64,000 bases of DNA, from positions 1 through 64,000 of the forward strand of contig CAJLWO010000006.1 of NCBI GenBank assembly GCA_905210435.1, written 5' to 3'. The stretch comes from an uncultured Bacteroidales bacterium (lineage in GTDB: Bacteria > Bacteroidota > Bacteroidia > Bacteroidales > Muribaculaceae). The position numbers were made by a program, and so were the translations under genes. The notes below the pieces were generated by a model. The model saw only the letters and a list, made by a program, of their open reading frames with translations, searched no databases and was not told the origin of the DNA. This document shows, in pieces, positions 1 to 9,008 of this stretch (the stretch's first letter is position 1; each line of letters opens with the position of its first letter).

Positions 1-102
1 TCAAAATATATGAGGCTATGCAGGTGGAAAATTGCATTTCGACTTTGACTTTAGGGCAAGTTTCCGCGACCGGCCGCCCCACTCTCTTCTGATGTCAGGA
101 TA
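1..102. other. Non-coding left edge
   Basis: This stretch lies beyond the stop codon of the minus-strand aquaporin gene and is cut by the window edge. I see no open frame, tRNA or clear terminator hairpin in it. Confidence 0.4.
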
Positions 103-801
103 TTAACCCTCGATTGCTTTTTTATTGATATAACCGGAAACTGCTTTCCAGCAAAGCACAGCGGCAATAGCACCGATACAGGGACCTACGACCATAATCC
201 AGAAATCGCCGAATGCACCGGGGCTGAATACTGCGGGACCGAATGAACGCGCAGGATTGACCGAACAGTTGTCGACAGGGATTCCGACAATGTTGACAAG
301 TCCGAGACCGATACCGATAGCGAGGCCGGCAAATTTACCTGCTCCCACTTTGGCATCAGTGGCGCCAAGGACAATCATTACAAAGAAGAATGTCAGCAAT
401 GCCTCGGTTATAAGTGCCATTCCCGAAGTAGCTCCGGGTTGAAGCACGTTGGTAGCTAAAGAATTTTCTCCCGTAGTGCCACCGAAATTATAACCTTCAC
501 CCGATTTGTAAAGCAAATAAAGGAATGCACCGCCAATCACGGCACCTATCAGCTGTGAAATCACATACCCCGCACATTCCTTCCCGCTCATTCGGCCACT
601 CAACCACACTGCCAGTGACACTGCCGGATTGACATGGCAACCGGAAATATTGCCGATGCAATAACACAGACAGATAAGCACCAATCCGAAGCACAATCCG
701 ATGCCGAGGACACCTATTGCAGGGCCGGCGAGAACAGCGCTTCCGCACGCGAGCAGCACAAGAAACATAGTGCCGACGCCTTCTGCTAAATACTTTCTCA
801 T
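103..801 (-). CDS. aqpZ: Aquaporin (MIP family, AqpZ-like)
   Basis: This is a 232-aa inner-membrane channel of the major intrinsic protein family, which passes water or small neutral solutes. Six hydrophobic helices are visible, with the two NPA pore boxes at residues 58-60 and 182-184 and the pore arginine at R185. Length and the close match around the second NPA box favour the AqpZ branch over glycerol facilitators. Compared from memory with E. coli AqpZ, the pore filter would be F38, N170, C179 and R185. Asn would replace the usual His, and Cys sits where mercury-sensitive aquaporins carry one. The gene stands alone, divergent from the next gene, with no clear promoter box in the AT-rich 88-bp gap. 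Confidence 0.93.
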   Translation of the reverse strand: MRKYLAEGVGTMFLVLLACGSAVLAGPAIGVLGIGLCFGLVLICLCYCIGNISGCHVNPAVSLAVWLSGRMSGKECAGYVISQLIGAVIGGAFLYLLYKSGEGYNFGGTTGENSLATNVLQPGATSGMALITEALLTFFFVMIVLGATDAKVGAGKFAGLAIGIGLGLVNIVGIPVDNCSVNPARSFGPAVFSPGAFGDFWIMVVGPCIGAIAAVLCWKAVSGYINKKAIEG

Positions 802-889
802 AATTTAATAATTAATGAAACATTTAATTGAAATTACGTTTATAATTGAAAACGTTTTTTATTTAAAAATAGTTGACTAATTTTACGCT

Positions 890-1483
890 ATGAATCATAC
901 TGAAGCAACAATCGAACGCCATCCTTGGCCACCTTTCATTCCACAAGACGCGCGAATTTTTATCATGGGTACATTTCCTCCGGGACAACACCGCTGGTCA
1001 ATGCCGTTTTTCTATCCCAATACCATCAATGACTTCTGGAGAGTGATGGGCATAATATACTTCGGGAACAAAGATAAGTTATATCTGCCTCATATCAAAA
1101 CTTTTGATTTGGAAAAAATAAAAGAAATGCTTGTCACTCATCATATCGCGCTTGGCGATACGGGTCTGGAGGTCAGGCGTCTCAAAGGCAATGCAGCCGA
1201 CAAATTTCTTGACATCGTCACCCCGATACCGCTCGCCGAAACCCTCGCTTTAATGCCTGAATGTGCCGCAATAGCCACTACCGGCGAAAAAGCGGCTCAG
1301 GTCATAGCCGAAATAACAGGCACGGAGGTGCCTAAGACAGGAGCATACACGGAAACCGATTTTGCGGGCCGGCATTTGAAAATTTACCGCATGCCATCCA
1401 CCTCACGGGCTTACCCTCTCCAATTGGCGAAAAAAGCTGAAATATATCGTAATATGCTCATGGAATTGAATCTTTGTGACTAA
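890..1483 (+). CDS. Uracil-DNA glycosylase superfamily protein
   Basis: This 197-aa soluble protein has the uracil-DNA glycosylase fold, probably removing uracil or mismatched bases from DNA. Motif A is recognisable near residues 27-50 (GTFPPG, then FFYPNTINDFW, similar to the N-x-FW of the MUG/TDG group). The C-terminal recognition loop is MPSTSRAYP near residues 164-172. It is much closer to the mismatch-specific families than to UNG. The start is the ATG shortly after an imperfect -7 box (TAATTTTA). It stands alone between an aquaporin and a DedA gene. Substrate specificity cannot be told from sequence. Confidence 0.72.
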   Translation: MNHTEATIERHPWPPFIPQDARIFIMGTFPPGQHRWSMPFFYPNTINDFWRVMGIIYFGNKDKLYLPHIKTFDLEKIKEMLVTHHIALGDTGLEVRRLKGNAADKFLDIVTPIPLAETLALMPECAAIATTGEKAAQVIAEITGTEVPKTGAYTETDFAGRHLKIYRMPSTSRAYPLQLAKKAEIYRNMLMELNLCD

Positions 1484-1544
1484 CCCGGAATCGTCATCCT
1501 GCTTATGCCGAATCCGAGAGCCATAATGACGCAGCCAAAACCTG

Positions 1545-1574
1545 TTGCCAAATAAAAAAAAAAAGCTACATTTG
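1545..1574 (+). promoter_or_regulatory. Bacteroidota-type promoter for the DedA gene
   Basis: A TTG at 1545-1547 is followed 19 nt later by TACATTTG at 1567-1574. This fits the -33/-7 layout known for the Bacteroidota primary sigma factor. The start codon lies 38 bp downstream. Confidence 0.6.
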
Positions 1575-1611
1575 CATAAAATTTATAAACCATTAACAAT
1601 ATTGCTCACGT

Positions 1612-2304
1612 ATGGAGGAATTAACCTTGCCCCTTTCAATTGGCTTCAACGCCTTGGATATAATGAATTTTGTCGACGCGCACGCCAGTTATCTGTTTGT
1701 ATTTCTGCTTATGGCAGTCGAGAGTTCTTTCATCCCGTTTCCATCGGAAGCAGTCGTGCCTCCGGCCGTATATTTCATGCTTGGAGCCATCGGCACATTC
1801 AATTTCGGGGTAGTATTGCTGATTGTCGTTGTGGCTACTGCGGGAGCGTTGGTAGGGGCTTTGGTCAATTATTATCTGTCATTGTGGCTCGGACGTCCGA
1901 TTGTATATCGGTTTGCCAACAGCCGTGCGGGACATTTTTTCCTTGTCACTGAAGATAAAGTAAAGAAATCGGAAGCCTATTTCGACAAGCATGGCCCGAT
2001 AGCCACTTTCATAGGCCGTCTGATACCTGCAGTACGCCAGCTGATTTCTATCCCGGCCGGACTTGCACGAATGAACATAGTTAAGTTCTGCACATTCACT
2101 TCACTCGGCGCATTTGTCTGGAACGGCATTCTTGCCGGGCTTGGAGTATGGCTGTTCACTGCCGTTGACCGTCAGGCTCTTTACGCTACCGTAGAAAAAT
2201 ACAACGGATATCTGACCATCGGCGGTCTCTGCCTGCTCGGCGCCTGCGTCCTGTATATGATATACAAAGCCGTAACAGCAAAAAAGGTGAAATCCGAAGC
2301 CTGA
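1612..2304 (+). CDS. DedA family membrane protein
   Basis: This 230-aa multi-pass inner-membrane protein belongs to the DedA/SNARE-associated family. Members are linked to lipid (undecaprenyl phosphate or phosphatidylethanolamine) translocation and envelope homeostasis. The hallmark region is ESSFIPFPSEAVVPPA (residues about 37-52), followed by a second conserved block FIGRLIPAVRQLISIPAG (about 138-155), whose Arg and Pro residues are typical of the family. Four to five hydrophobic helices are visible. The start ATG is 38 bp after a good promoter. A longer overlapping frame on the same strand is a shadow. Confidence 0.88.
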   Translation: MEELTLPLSIGFNALDIMNFVDAHASYLFVFLLMAVESSFIPFPSEAVVPPAVYFMLGAIGTFNFGVVLLIVVVATAGALVGALVNYYLSLWLGRPIVYRFANSRAGHFFLVTEDKVKKSEAYFDKHGPIATFIGRLIPAVRQLISIPAGLARMNIVKFCTFTSLGAFVWNGILAGLGVWLFTAVDRQALYATVEKYNGYLTIGGLCLLGACVLYMIYKAVTAKKVKSEA

Positions 2305-2380
2305 TTGCCGGTTTTACCGATCAGGAATGCTTTTATATCAAATTTCTGTCACATCAATTATTAATCAACAGTTCGACCAC

Positions 2381-3025
2381 ATGTTAGTATCTCCATCATT
2401 ATTATCGGCTGATTTCGGCAATCTCGACCGTGAAATCGACATGCTCAATAATTCTAATGCCGACATGATACATCTTGATGTGATGGACGGGGTGTTCGTC
2501 CCGAATATTTCATTCGGATTTCCGGTAATAGAAGCTGTAGCCAAAAGGTCATCCAAGCCTCTTGACGTACACCTCATGATAGTACATCCCGAAAATTACG
2601 TAACGCGTATGAGAGATGCAGGCGCCACTATAATGAATATCCATCAGGAAGCCTGCGTGCATCTCGACCGTACAATTGACGCGATAAAGAAAGCAGGCAT
2701 GAAAGCTGCCGTCACTCTCAATCCTTCGACTCCGGTAATAATGCTTGAAGATGTGATAGCCGACCTCGACATGGTGTTGCTCATGTCGGTAAATCCGGGG
2801 TTCGGAGGTCAAAAGTTCATACCCAACGCCATTGAAAAGACTCGCCGTCTTAAAGAACTCATACAAAAATCAGGCTCGAAAGCCCTTATAGAAGTAGATG
2901 GCGGCGTCAACGACGCGACAGGTCGTAGCCTTGCACACGCCGGAGCTGATATATTAGTAGCCGGAAGCTATATTTTCAACAGCGACAATCCTGCCGCCAA
3001 TATTGATTTACTGAAATCTCTATAA
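2381..3025 (+). CDS. rpe: Ribulose-phosphate 3-epimerase
   Basis: This 214-aa TIM-barrel enzyme interconverts D-ribulose 5-phosphate and D-xylulose 5-phosphate in the pentose phosphate pathway. Family motifs are complete: the N-terminal SPSLLSADF, the metal-binding HLDVMDGVFVPN, HLMI, the phosphate loop VNPGFGGQKF and the late EVDGGV followed by AGS. The frame stays open upstream to 2327, but the ATG at 2381 matches the family N terminus and normal length, so the earlier start is rejected. It is in the cytosol. No terminator is visible before the ftsK promoter. Confidence 0.95.
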   Translation: MLVSPSLLSADFGNLDREIDMLNNSNADMIHLDVMDGVFVPNISFGFPVIEAVAKRSSKPLDVHLMIVHPENYVTRMRDAGATIMNIHQEACVHLDRTIDAIKKAGMKAAVTLNPSTPVIMLEDVIADLDMVLLMSVNPGFGGQKFIPNAIEKTRRLKELIQKSGSKALIEVDGGVNDATGRSLAHAGADILVAGSYIFNSDNPAANIDLLKSL

Positions 3026-3094
3026 ATTCAAAGGAAAACAGTTTCCGACCAAAAATATTATCATATAAAAGCTGAAAATTAGATGTTATTTTCG

Positions 3095-3102
3095 TAACTT
3101 TG
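3095..3102 (+). promoter_or_regulatory. -7 box of the ftsK promoter
   Basis: TAACTTTG fits the Bacteroidota -7 consensus TAnnTTTG and lies 46 bp before the ftsK start. I see no clear -33 TTG at the right distance. Confidence 0.45.
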
Positions 3103-3148
3103 TCATGAAACACCCAAACATTACGAAAATCTCATACGCATATACATA

Positions 3149-5797
3149 ATGAATGACTATTCATATTCGGGAGCAGACTTTGAGCCCGACAGAAGGACAC
3201 GCAACAACAGGCGTCCCGACTCCGACACAGTCGATTCTGCATCATCTACACTCAACGATTATAACCGACCGCGCAAACGCCGCAAATCCGGCATGACATC
3301 GCGCGAAGAAGCCGAATCCGGATTGCCTCGTTTCATATCCGGACCGATAGCATTTTTCACAAGCCGTAAAATGAAATCGGTTGTCGGTATAGCTTTGATT
3401 CTTTTGGCCGCATACCTCTCGGTGGCGGCATTGTCATTTCTTAAACATAACGGCAATGACCAAAGTGAAATCATAACACAGACAGTGGAACAGATGGCTC
3501 AGACGCAGGATGCTGTGGAAAATATTGCCGGCCCGGCCGGAGCCAAGGCATCCCATCATCTGTTTGTCGAAGGCCTCGGACTTGGCTCCATTGTCCTTAT
3601 CATCTATATGGTAGTGCTCGGACTTGGATTGCTTGGACTCAAAAGGATAAATTTCTGGTCGCTTACTTTCAAATCGTTGATATTTGCCATTACAATATCT
3701 TTTGTACTCGGGCTCCTTTCAATCAACTCTACGGCCGACATACCACCGGGAGGCTACCACGGACGATATATCAATATCTTACTGATATCTCGCATAGGTT
3801 GGATTGGAGCATTCATAGTAAGTTGTATGCTTGTGGCCGTACTCGTTACCATATATATTGCCGAGCTTACCCGTTTCTATCAGAAATCAAGGGAAAAGAT
3901 ACGTATAGTGCAAGCTAAAAAAATACATGAACAGGACCGTAAAGTATACGAGCAGGAGGTCATTGACACAGCACTTGCAAGCGGTCCTATAAATGTAGTC
4001 GTGCATGAACGTGATGATGAAAATATCGCGGCCACACGCTCTGCGGCTGCAACAGAAGTATCAAGACAGGAATTCGACAATATTGAAACAAAAGCCGCAC
4101 TTGACGATGACGACCGATATATTGCCAGGACAAAAGGACCGGAGCCAAAGGTCGAACCTGTAATAGACAGAACGAAACCGGACGCTTCTCAAAACAATGG
4201 TAGCTCAGACGACAATATGACGTCAGCTCCCGGATTTGAAATCAATGCCGCGACTGAAATCGAGCAGGCGAACCATGACGATAGTGCCGTGCGGCTCCAG
4301 GGACCGTACGATCCGCGTGCCGAACTGTCACGTTACCGTATGCCGACACTCGAATTGCTTCATGACCGTCCGCGCAAAACAAATTCCGTAGATTTATCCG
4401 AGCAGGAAGAAAATAAGGAACGTATCACCAAAACGCTCAACGACTACGGCATACAGATAGTGAAAATCGAAGCTACAGTTGGTCCTACTGTCACATTATA
4501 CGAGATAATTCCGGCCGAAGGAGTGCGTATCGCCCGTATCAAGCGTCTTGAGGATGATATTGCCATGAGCCTTGCAGCACTCGGCATACGTATCATCGCG
4601 CCTATCCCCGGCAAAGGGACTATCGGTATAGAGGTCCCAAACAAAGACCCTCAGACGGTATCAATCCGCTCCATTCTCGGCTCGCGTGCATTCCAGGAAT
4701 GCAAATACCCTCTCCCTATGGCATTGGGTGCAACCATATCAAATGATGTCTATATTGCCGACCTCACAAAAATGCCTCACCTGCTTGTCTCCGGTGCTAC
4801 CGGTCAGGGCAAGTCGGTCGGTCTTAACACAATCATAGCATCATTGCTTTACAAGCGTCATCCTTCGGAATTGAAATTCGTGCTTGTCGATCCCAAGATG
4901 GTCGAATTCAGCCTTTACGCACGCCTGGAAAAGCATTACCTTGCCAAACTTCCCAACGAAGAGGAACCGGTTGTGACCGACCCCAACAAAGTAGTCGACA
5001 CGCTCAATTCCCTCTGCGTGGAAATGGACTCGCGATATGCACTGCTCAAAGATGCAGGCTGTCGTTCGGTGATAGAATACAATGAAAAATTTGTCAACCG
5101 CCGTCTCAATCCCGAGAAAGGGCACCGTTATATGCCTTACATAGTGATGGTAGTCGACGAGTTTGCCGACCTTATCATGATGGCGGGTAAAGCTGTCGAA
5201 ACACCTATTGCACGCATAGCGCAGAAAGCCCGTGCTGTCGGGATGCACATGATAATTGCGACACAGCGTCCGTCGACCAATGTCATAACCGGTATCATCA
5301 AGGCAAATTTCCCCGGCCGTATAGGATTCCGAGTAAGCCAGATGGTCGATTCACGCACCATTCTCGACGCTCCGGGAGCTAACCAGCTTATAGGCCGCGG
5401 CGATATGCTTATATCGACCGGAGGAGTCGTGGAGCGTGTGCAATGTGCGTTTATCGATACTGACGAGGTTGATGCCATCTGCCGCCATATCGACGACCAG
5501 ATTGGCTTTGAGCATGCATATCTGCTGCCCGAGCCACCGTCGGAGGCAGGAGAAATACCTACCGGTTCACTTGCCGAACGTGACGCGCTTTTTGACGAAA
5601 TAGCCCGTCTTGTAGTACAGGGTAATACGGCTTCGACATCAAATATCCAGCGCAAATACTCAATCGGATATAACCGTGCAGGTAAAATCATGGACCAGCT
5701 CGAAGCAGCCGGAATCGTAGGCCCCGCACAAGGAGGGAAGCCCCGCACAGTTCTGGTTGACCCGACTCAGCTTGAAATGATGCTTGACTCGCTTTAA
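3149..5797 (+). CDS. ftsK: DNA translocase FtsK/SpoIIIE
   Basis: This 882-aa protein pumps chromosome ends through the closing septum and assists dimer resolution. Layout: a charged N-terminal tail; about four membrane helices in residues 70-240; a hydrophilic acidic linker to about 400; then the RecA-like motor, with Walker A GATGQGKS near residue 550 and Walker B MVVDEFADLIMM near 665. The C-terminal gamma winged helix (about 800-880) reads orientation sequences. The length is usual for Bacteroidota FtsK, which has a shorter linker than E. coli. The LolA-like gene follows after a hairpin-containing gap, a pairing common in this phylum. Confidence 0.96.
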   Translation: MNDYSYSGADFEPDRRTRNNRRPDSDTVDSASSTLNDYNRPRKRRKSGMTSREEAESGLPRFISGPIAFFTSRKMKSVVGIALILLAAYLSVAALSFLKHNGNDQSEIITQTVEQMAQTQDAVENIAGPAGAKASHHLFVEGLGLGSIVLIIYMVVLGLGLLGLKRINFWSLTFKSLIFAITISFVLGLLSINSTADIPPGGYHGRYINILLISRIGWIGAFIVSCMLVAVLVTIYIAELTRFYQKSREKIRIVQAKKIHEQDRKVYEQEVIDTALASGPINVVVHERDDENIAATRSAAATEVSRQEFDNIETKAALDDDDRYIARTKGPEPKVEPVIDRTKPDASQNNGSSDDNMTSAPGFEINAATEIEQANHDDSAVRLQGPYDPRAELSRYRMPTLELLHDRPRKTNSVDLSEQEENKERITKTLNDYGIQIVKIEATVGPTVTLYEIIPAEGVRIARIKRLEDDIAMSLAALGIRIIAPIPGKGTIGIEVPNKDPQTVSIRSILGSRAFQECKYPLPMALGATISNDVYIADLTKMPHLLVSGATGQGKSVGLNTIIASLLYKRHPSELKFVLVDPKMVEFSLYARLEKHYLAKLPNEEEPVVTDPNKVVDTLNSLCVEMDSRYALLKDAGCRSVIEYNEKFVNRRLNPEKGHRYMPYIVMVVDEFADLIMMAGKAVETPIARIAQKARAVGMHMIIATQRPSTNVITGIIKANFPGRIGFRVSQMVDSRTILDAPGANQLIGRGDMLISTGGVVERVQCAFIDTDEVDAICRHIDDQIGFEHAYLLPEPPSEAGEIPTGSLAERDALFDEIARLVVQGNTASTSNIQRKYSIGYNRAGKIMDQLEAAGIVGPAQGGKPRTVLVDPTQLEMMLDSL

Positions 5798-5814
5798 CTT
5801 TTATTAAAGGCTGT

Positions 5815-5838
5815 CGGTGCAACCTTTAGGCTGCACCG
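5815..5838 (+). other. Hairpin in the ftsK 3' region
   Basis: CGGTGCAACCT and AGGCTGCACCG form a near-perfect 11-bp stem with one wobble pair 18 bp after the ftsK stop codon. No U-run follows directly, so it is more likely a processing or attenuating structure between ftsK and the next gene than a full terminator. Confidence 0.5.
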
Positions 5839-5888
5839 ATGTCATATATAATAAGTAATTAAAAAAAACAGCAACAGTCGTAAATAAT

Positions 5889-6506
5889 ATGAAGATTAAA
5901 TCCATACTGATATGGCTACTTATGGTGGTTGGCGTGAATTACGCAGGCGCGGCAATCAGTGCATCCTCCTTTATGAAAGAGGCTTCCGCACTGCTCACTT
6001 CGTCAAAATCGATAACCGCATCATTCAAAATAGAAAGCGCGGGGCAGCAGCCGGTCACCGGTGACATTGCAGTCAAAGGAGATAAATTTGCCGTCACGAC
6101 AACCGTCAGCTCCACGATATTTGACGGTAATACCCAATGGACAATTTCGGCCAACGACCGTGAAATATCCATATTCGAGCCAACGGCCGACGAAATTGCG
6201 CAAATCAATCCGTTCGCTATTATAAGGAGCTACGAACAAAACTACAATCTGAAAGTACTGTCATCCGACAACTCTACTGTCAAGATGCAGCTTATACCGA
6301 AACACACCGACTCATCCATAAAAAAAATAATAATAGTATTCGGGGCGACATCCAAGATGCCGAAACAGATGACAATCACGCTTGACGACGGCACAACGCT
6401 ACATGTGACGATAAATGACATCAGAACCAATGCCGGAATTCATGACTCCCGTTTTGTAGTCGCCACGAAGAATTATCCGGGATATGAAGTAATCGATCTC
6501 CGTTAA
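5889..6506 (+). CDS. LolA-like periplasmic lipoprotein carrier
   Basis: This 205-aa protein has a Sec signal peptide (positive MKIK, then a hydrophobic core ending near AGAAISA) and a beta-rich body typical of the LolA-like fold. That fold ferries lipoproteins from the inner to the outer membrane. Visible hallmarks are the early SSKSITASFKIE strand, GDIAVKGDKFAV, and the pattern NTQWTIS-x-n-EISIFEP that members of the family share. Sequence identity within this family is low, so the assignment rests on signal, length, pattern and position directly after ftsK. It is probably co-transcribed with ftsK. Confidence 0.75.
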   Translation: MKIKSILIWLLMVVGVNYAGAAISASSFMKEASALLTSSKSITASFKIESAGQQPVTGDIAVKGDKFAVTTTVSSTIFDGNTQWTISANDREISIFEPTADEIAQINPFAIIRSYEQNYNLKVLSSDNSTVKMQLIPKHTDSSIKKIIIVFGATSKMPKQMTITLDDGTTLHVTINDIRTNAGIHDSRFVVATKNYPGYEVIDLR

Positions 6507-6560
6507 GCACGTATAAATAAAGCATAATAATTATAACATCAATATAACTACACCTACATC

Positions 6561-7499
6561 ATGGAAATATCAAAATGTCTGATTATCGGTGCCGGTCCTG
6601 CCGGATATACCGCCGCGATATACGCCTCCCGTGCCAACCTCTCCCCTATCCTCTTTGAGGGCATGCAGCCGGGCGGACAGCTCACCACCACTACCGAAGT
6701 GGAAAATTTTCCCGGTTATCCCGACGGCATTACCGGTCCGGCACTGATGGACGATCTTCGTCGCCAGGCCCTCAAATTCGGATCCGAAATCAAGGCTGGC
6801 AATGTAACCGGTATAGATTTTTCCAAGCGTCCTCTTGAAGTGACGATAAACGGAACCGATAAATATTATGCACATACAGTCATCATAGCGACAGGTGCGT
6901 CGGCACGCTATCTCGGTTTGCCCGACGAACAGAAATATATGGGCATGGGAGTGTCGGCATGTGCTACCTGCGACGGATTTTTCTATCGCGGCAGGACAGT
7001 AGCCGTAGTAGGCGGAGGCGACTCGGCCTGCGAGGAAGCACTCTATCTGAGCAACATTGCCAAGAAGGTATATCTTATCGTGAGAAAACCGATGCTGCGG
7101 GCATCAAAAGTGATGCAACAGCGTGTTTTGAAAAAAGAGAACATTACCGTACTGTTCAATTGCAATACAGTAGGACTGTTTGGCGATGAAGTTCTTGAGG
7201 GTGCGAAACTGGTGGAACACAAAGGCACCGAGATGGAACAGATATTCGACATAGCCATCGACGGTTTCTTCCTTGCTATCGGACATACTCCCAATACAAA
7301 AATATTTGAAGGTTCAGTCACACTCGACAACGAAGGCTATATCGTGCTGAAAGGCAATACTTCGGCTACCAATATCGCCGGCGTATTTGCGGCCGGCGAC
7401 GTAGCCGACCCGCGTTACCGTCAGGCTATATCAGCTGCCGGAATGGGTTGCCGCGCCGCCCTCGATGCCGAAGCCTATCTTCTGGAAAACGACTTATAA
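6561..7499 (+). CDS. trxB: Thioredoxin-disulfide reductase
   Basis: This 312-aa FAD enzyme uses NADPH to reduce thioredoxin. The FAD site GAGPAGYTAAIYAS begins near residue 10. The redox pair is in ACATCDGFF near residues 133-140, the NADPH loop GGGDSACEEA follows, and the C-terminal FAD motif is GVFAAGDVADPRYRQ. Length and motif order are those of the low-molecular-weight bacterial enzyme. The GNAT gene starts 6 bp after its stop, so the two are likely one transcript. Confidence 0.96.
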   Translation: MEISKCLIIGAGPAGYTAAIYASRANLSPILFEGMQPGGQLTTTTEVENFPGYPDGITGPALMDDLRRQALKFGSEIKAGNVTGIDFSKRPLEVTINGTDKYYAHTVIIATGASARYLGLPDEQKYMGMGVSACATCDGFFYRGRTVAVVGGGDSACEEALYLSNIAKKVYLIVRKPMLRASKVMQQRVLKKENITVLFNCNTVGLFGDEVLEGAKLVEHKGTEMEQIFDIAIDGFFLAIGHTPNTKIFEGSVTLDNEGYIVLKGNTSATNIAGVFAAGDVADPRYRQAISAAGMGCRAALDAEAYLLENDL

Positions 7500-7504
7500 G
7501 GGAA

Positions 7505-8047
7505 ATGATGTTATCGGACAATTCGATAAGGCTTAGAGCACTCGAGCCCGATGACCTCGACATGCTGTATCTGTGGGAGAATGATACGTCAATGTGGCGT
7601 TACGGCAACAATATAGCCCCGTTCTCCCGCAAGATGCTTGCCGACTACATCGACAGTTATGACGGCGATATATTCAAATCGCTGCAACTACGGTTTATGA
7701 TAGTATCTGTGGGTACGGACATACCGGTAGGAATGATTGATTTATATGATTTCGATGCTGTCAACCGTCGGGCAGGTATTGGCATAATGGTCGATGAAGC
7801 ACACCGTTCAAAAGGATATGCAGCCGATGCGTTGAACCTGCTCTGCCGCTACTGTTATGAGCGGCTCGGCATGCATCAGCTCTATGCCATCGTGGCGATT
7901 GACAATGCCCCAAGCATATCGTTGTTTCAAAACGGCGGATTTAAAATATCAGGCAAATTGCGTTCGTGGCAGAGACAGGGCGAAAGCTATATCGACGCAT
8001 ACATACTCCAGCGTCTTCTTACCAGTGAGGGTCTTACAGAACTATAA
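7505..8047 (+). CDS. GNAT family N-acetyltransferase
   Basis: This 180-aa acetyltransferase resembles the RimJ/RimL/SpeG group, which acetylates amines on proteins or small molecules. The acetyl-CoA loop is visible as the conserved strand GIGIMVDEAHRSKGYAADAL, and the late IDNAPSISLFQNGGF motif is typical of the group. The frame opens upstream inside trxB, but the doubled ATG at 7505/7508 right after the trxB stop gives the normal N terminus (NSIRLRALEPDDL). The substrate is unknown. Confidence 0.83.
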   Translation: MMLSDNSIRLRALEPDDLDMLYLWENDTSMWRYGNNIAPFSRKMLADYIDSYDGDIFKSLQLRFMIVSVGTDIPVGMIDLYDFDAVNRRAGIGIMVDEAHRSKGYAADALNLLCRYCYERLGMHQLYAIVAIDNAPSISLFQNGGFKISGKLRSWQRQGESYIDAYILQRLLTSEGLTEL

Positions 8048-8075
8048 TTTGCTGTGACACCATCTTAGTATATAC

Positions 8076-8111
8076 CATTCGGACGCGGACGCGATGAATC
8101 GCGTCCCTACA
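8076..8111. repeat. Half copy of a palindromic REP/MITE-like element
   Basis: The segment CCATTCGGACGCGGACGC followed by GATGAATCGCGTCCCTAC is the reverse complement of the left arm of the larger element at 52240-52330, with one or two differences. It folds into a GGACGCGAT/ATCGCGTCC hairpin. It sits between the convergent GNAT and recR genes, a typical landing place for such elements. Confidence 0.65.
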
Positions 8112-8231
8112 ATTTCGTCAGTATATTTTGAGCTTTGCAACACCATCGGCAACGCATATAATATCGGTCAAAATCACACTTATTGAGATGAATACTTATT
8201 GAGTGGACGCAACCCCTGATTCCTGACTTAA

Positions 8232-8858
8232 CTAACGTTTGAAAGAATCCGCAAAAAGCGTACGGTTGACAAGTGAACGCCCGAGCGTCACTTCATCGGT
8301 ATATTCGATTTCATTACCGATAGCCACACCGCGTGCCAATTGGGTTATCTTGACACCGGTAGGCCCCAAGAGCCTGTATATGTAATAATTGGTTGTATCG
8401 CCTTCCATTGTCGCGCTCAACGCAAGAATAACCTCCTCCACATCATTGCTTTTCACACGTGATACAAGCGAGGCAATCTCCAGCTGGTCGGGACCGATAC
8501 CGTCCATCGGAGAAATAAGTCCGTTAAGCACATGATAGAGTCCCCTGAACTGACCGGTGCGCTCGAATATCATCACATCATTTATATTCTCGACAACGCA
8601 TACCACTTTTGAATCACGCGCCGGCGAAGCGCATATCTGGCAGACATCGGTCTCCGATATATTGTGGCATACCGAGCAATATTTGATTTCTTTACGGAGC
8701 TTTATTATTGATTCCCCGAGCTTTACGCTCATCGATTCGTCCTGGCGCAACAGATGTAGCGCAAGCCGTAAAGCGGTCTTGCGCCCTACTCCGGGCAGTC
8801 GGGATAATTCCGTCACCGCGTTTTCAAGCAGAGAAGATGATAATTGCGAATCCATCAA
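8232..8858 (-). CDS. recR: Recombination mediator protein RecR
   Basis: This 208-aa protein works with RecO and RecF to load RecA onto gapped DNA. The N-terminal helix-hairpin-helix LSRLPGVGRKTALRLALHLL is followed by the four-cysteine zinc finger (CSVC and CQIC near residues 58-75). The Toprim domain has VVENINDVMIFE and LALSATMEGDTTNYYI. Length is normal. It is divergent from panC; a near-consensus -7 box on the minus strand (TAACTTTA, 8892-8899) lies 33 bp upstream. Confidence 0.95.
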   Translation of the reverse strand: MMDSQLSSSLLENAVTELSRLPGVGRKTALRLALHLLRQDESMSVKLGESIIKLRKEIKYCSVCHNISETDVCQICASPARDSKVVCVVENINDVMIFERTGQFRGLYHVLNGLISPMDGIGPDQLEIASLVSRVKSNDVEEVILALSATMEGDTTNYYIYRLLGPTGVKITQLARGVAIGNEIEYTDEVTLGRSLVNRTLFADSFKR

Positions 8859-8951
8859 TCAATATTTTTGTATCAGTCAGCTTATTTTTTGTAAAGTTAC
8901 GGATTTATCATGAATAAAAGCATAATGTGGGGTATATTTTTCAGTTTATGA

Positions 8952-8981
8952 ATTGTCAATTGCAGATTGTTTATTACCTTT
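8952..8981 (+). promoter_or_regulatory. Promoter of panC-panD
   Basis: TTG at 8952-8954, a 19-nt spacer and TACCTTTG at 8974-8981 match the Bacteroidota promoter layout. The panC start is 27 bp downstream. Confidence 0.65.
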
Positions 8982-9008
8982 GCACTCGTATTTATAAATA
9001 CAAGTAAA

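Noticed and set aside
5815..5838. Intrinsic terminator of ftsK
   Set aside because: The stem is good but no T-run follows directly, so it is listed only as a hairpin.
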